From JBGPLH01 sp041486365 [NCBI: Thermodesulfobacteriota bacterium] (lineage in GTDB: Bacteria; JAUYMQ01): a DNA stretch of 6,157 nt. Location: the NCBI GenBank assembly GCA_041486365.1, contig JBGPLH010000205.1:1-6157 (forward strand), given 5' to 3'. The position numbers and the translations under genes are program-made. Each line of letters opens with the position of its first letter. Within the stretch, counting starts at the first letter, position 1. The notes beneath the pieces were generated by a model. That model searched no databases. It was given only the letters and a program-made list of their open reading frames with translations, and was not told where the DNA came from. This document shows, one piece after another, positions 4,971 to 6,157 of this stretch.

Positions 4971-6157
4971 ATGATCGAAAAAGGAACGTCCATCTCGCCC
5001 GCCGAAGGACGGCTCGGGATCCTGCTTCCGGGCCTCGGCGCCGTCAGCACCACGTTCATCATCGGGGTCGAGGCAATCCGCCGCGGCCTCGGCCAGCCCA
5101 TCGGCTCCCTCACGCAGATGGGGACAATACGCCTCGGCAAGCGCACCGACGGGCGCTCCCCGTTGATCCGTGACTTCGTCCCGCTCGCGAGCCTCCAGGA
5201 CATCGTTTTCGGCGGCTGGGACATCTACGAGGACAGCGTCTACGACGCGGCCATCGGGGCGGGCGTGCTGGAGCGAACGCTGATCGAATCGGTGAAGGAC
5301 GCGATCGAGCCGATCCGCCCGATGAAGGCCGTCTTCGACCACGAGTTCGTGAAGCGCCTGAACGGTCCCAACGTGAAGAAGGGGAAGACCAAGCTCGAGC
5401 TGGCCGAGCAGCTCATGGAGGACATCGCGCGGTTCCGGAAGGAGAAGGAATGCGCGCGGCTCGTCATGATCTGGTGCGGGAGCACCGAGGTCTTCATCAA
5501 GTCGGAGACAATCCACGAATCGATCGAGAGTTTCGAGGCGGGCCTCAAGGGCAATCACCCGTCCATCGCCCCGAGCATGATCTACGCCTACGCGGCTCTG
5601 AAATCGGGCGTCCCCTTCGCCAACGGTGCGCCGAACCTCACGGTGGACGTCCCCGCGCTGCGCCAGCTCGCGGCGGACCGGCAGGTGCCCATCTGCGGGA
5701 AGGACTTCAAGACGGGCCAGACCCTGATGAAAACAATCCTCGCGCCCGGGCTCAAGGCCCGCATGCTCGGGCTGGCGGGTTGGTACTCGACGAACATCCT
5801 CGGCAACCGCGACGGCGAGGTACTCGACGATCCGGGTTCCTTCAAGACGAAGGAGGAGTCCAAGCTCAGTGTGCTCTCGCACATCCTCCAGCCGGAGCTG
5901 TACCCGACGCTCTACGGCGACTTCACCCACAAGGTGTCGATCCACTATTACCCGCCCCGTGGCGACAACAAGGAGGGCTGGGACAACATCGACATCTTTG
6001 GGTGGCTTGGCGACCCGATGCAGATCAAGATCAACTTCCTCTGCCGCGATTCGATCTTGGCCGCCCCGATCGTCCTGGACTTAGCGCTCTTTCTCGACCT
6101 CGCCGGACGCGCGGGACTCAAGGGCATCCAAGAATGGCTGTCCTTCTACTTCAAGAG
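4971..6157 (+). CDS. Inositol-3-phosphate synthase (3' end missing)
   Basis: The first 395 codons of an NAD-dependent myo-inositol-1(3)-phosphate synthase, which converts glucose 6-phosphate to inositol 3-phosphate in the cytosol. The N-terminal Rossmann loop is GLGAVSTT (21-28). WCGSTE (168-173) matches the NTE region of the eukaryotic enzyme, and NGAPNLT leads to GKDFKTGQT (243-251; yeast GDDFKSGQT). The catalytic stretch follows: LGNRDGE (277-283, Asp281), KTKEESK (292-298, Lys294 and Lys298), GDNK (331-334, Lys334), then CRDSILAAPIVLDL. The last complete codon, Lys395 in SFYFK, appears to match the final active-site lysine in yeast SYWLK. So the active-site residues seem complete, and roughly 40 C-terminal residues are cut off by the window edge. 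The length is nearer 430-440 than the shorter actinobacterial Ino1. The product feeds phosphatidylinositol or related inositol compounds, but the following gene is not visible. It is divergent from hisI. Confidence 0.93.
   Translation, partial: MIEKGTSISPAEGRLGILLPGLGAVSTTFIIGVEAIRRGLGQPIGSLTQMGTIRLGKRTDGRSPLIRDFVPLASLQDIVFGGWDIYEDSVYDAAIGAGVLERTLIESVKDAIEPIRPMKAVFDHEFVKRLNGPNVKKGKTKLELAEQLMEDIARFRKEKECARLVMIWCGSTEVFIKSETIHESIESFEAGLKGNHPSIAPSMIYAYAALKSGVPFANGAPNLTVDVPALRQLAADRQVPICGKDFKTGQTLMKTILAPGLKARMLGLAGWYSTNILGNRDGEVLDDPGSFKTKEESKLSVLSHILQPELYPTLYGDFTHKVSIHYYPPRGDNKEGWDNIDIFGWLGDPMQIKINFLCRDSILAAPIVLDLALFLDLAGRAGLKGIQEWLSFYFK

Noticed and set aside
4800-5945. Open minus-strand frame continuous with hisI, which would make a 506-residue HisI
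   Set aside because: It is antisense to the well-supported inositol-3-phosphate synthase gene; the extra residues resemble no family, and HisI has a typical start and ribosome site at 4799.

Overview
This is a GC-rich bacterial window (about two-thirds G+C by eye) that is almost entirely coding. The genes have Shine-Dalgarno sites, four-base stop/start overlaps and tight spacing. It carries two paired ArsA/Get3-like ATPases, histidine genes hisI and hisG, and a long-form inositol-3-phosphate synthase. That suggests an uncultured or poorly sampled Gram-negative-type lineage (Eisenbacteria, Gemmatimonadota or Myxococcota would all fit) rather than an actinobacterium, but the taxonomic guess is weak. 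There are no RNA genes, mobile elements, CRISPR arrays or phage genes, and no gene-free stretch longer than about 170 bases.

Layout. Bases 1-1754 (+) hold the 3' part of one ArsA-like ATPase, overlapping by four bases (GTGA) a complete second one. The pair resembles the mycobacterial Rv3679-Rv3680 tandem and probably forms a heteromer. A 13-base gap with a small perfect inverted repeat separates it from a convergent minus-strand unit. Read from 4799 down to 1768, that unit is hisI, hisG (overlapping by ATGA), a small ABM-fold monooxygenase-like protein, a crotonase-family protein, and a LOG-family nucleotide phosphoribohydrolase. A divergent intergenic region (4800-4970) separates hisI from a plus-strand inositol-3-phosphate synthase that runs off the right edge.

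How the genes fit together. HisG catalyses the first step of histidine biosynthesis and HisI the third. HisG is the long form with a C-terminal regulatory domain, so it needs no HisZ partner. The ABM, crotonase and LOG genes are probably transcribed with them, but no shared pathway is obvious. Inositol-3-phosphate synthase makes the precursor of inositol lipids or solutes.

I see no clearly new system. The points most worth a second look are the Ser in place of the signature lysine in the complete ArsA-like P-loop, the crotonase that keeps only one of the two catalytic glutamates, and the divergent his/inositol promoter region with a 13-base direct repeat.
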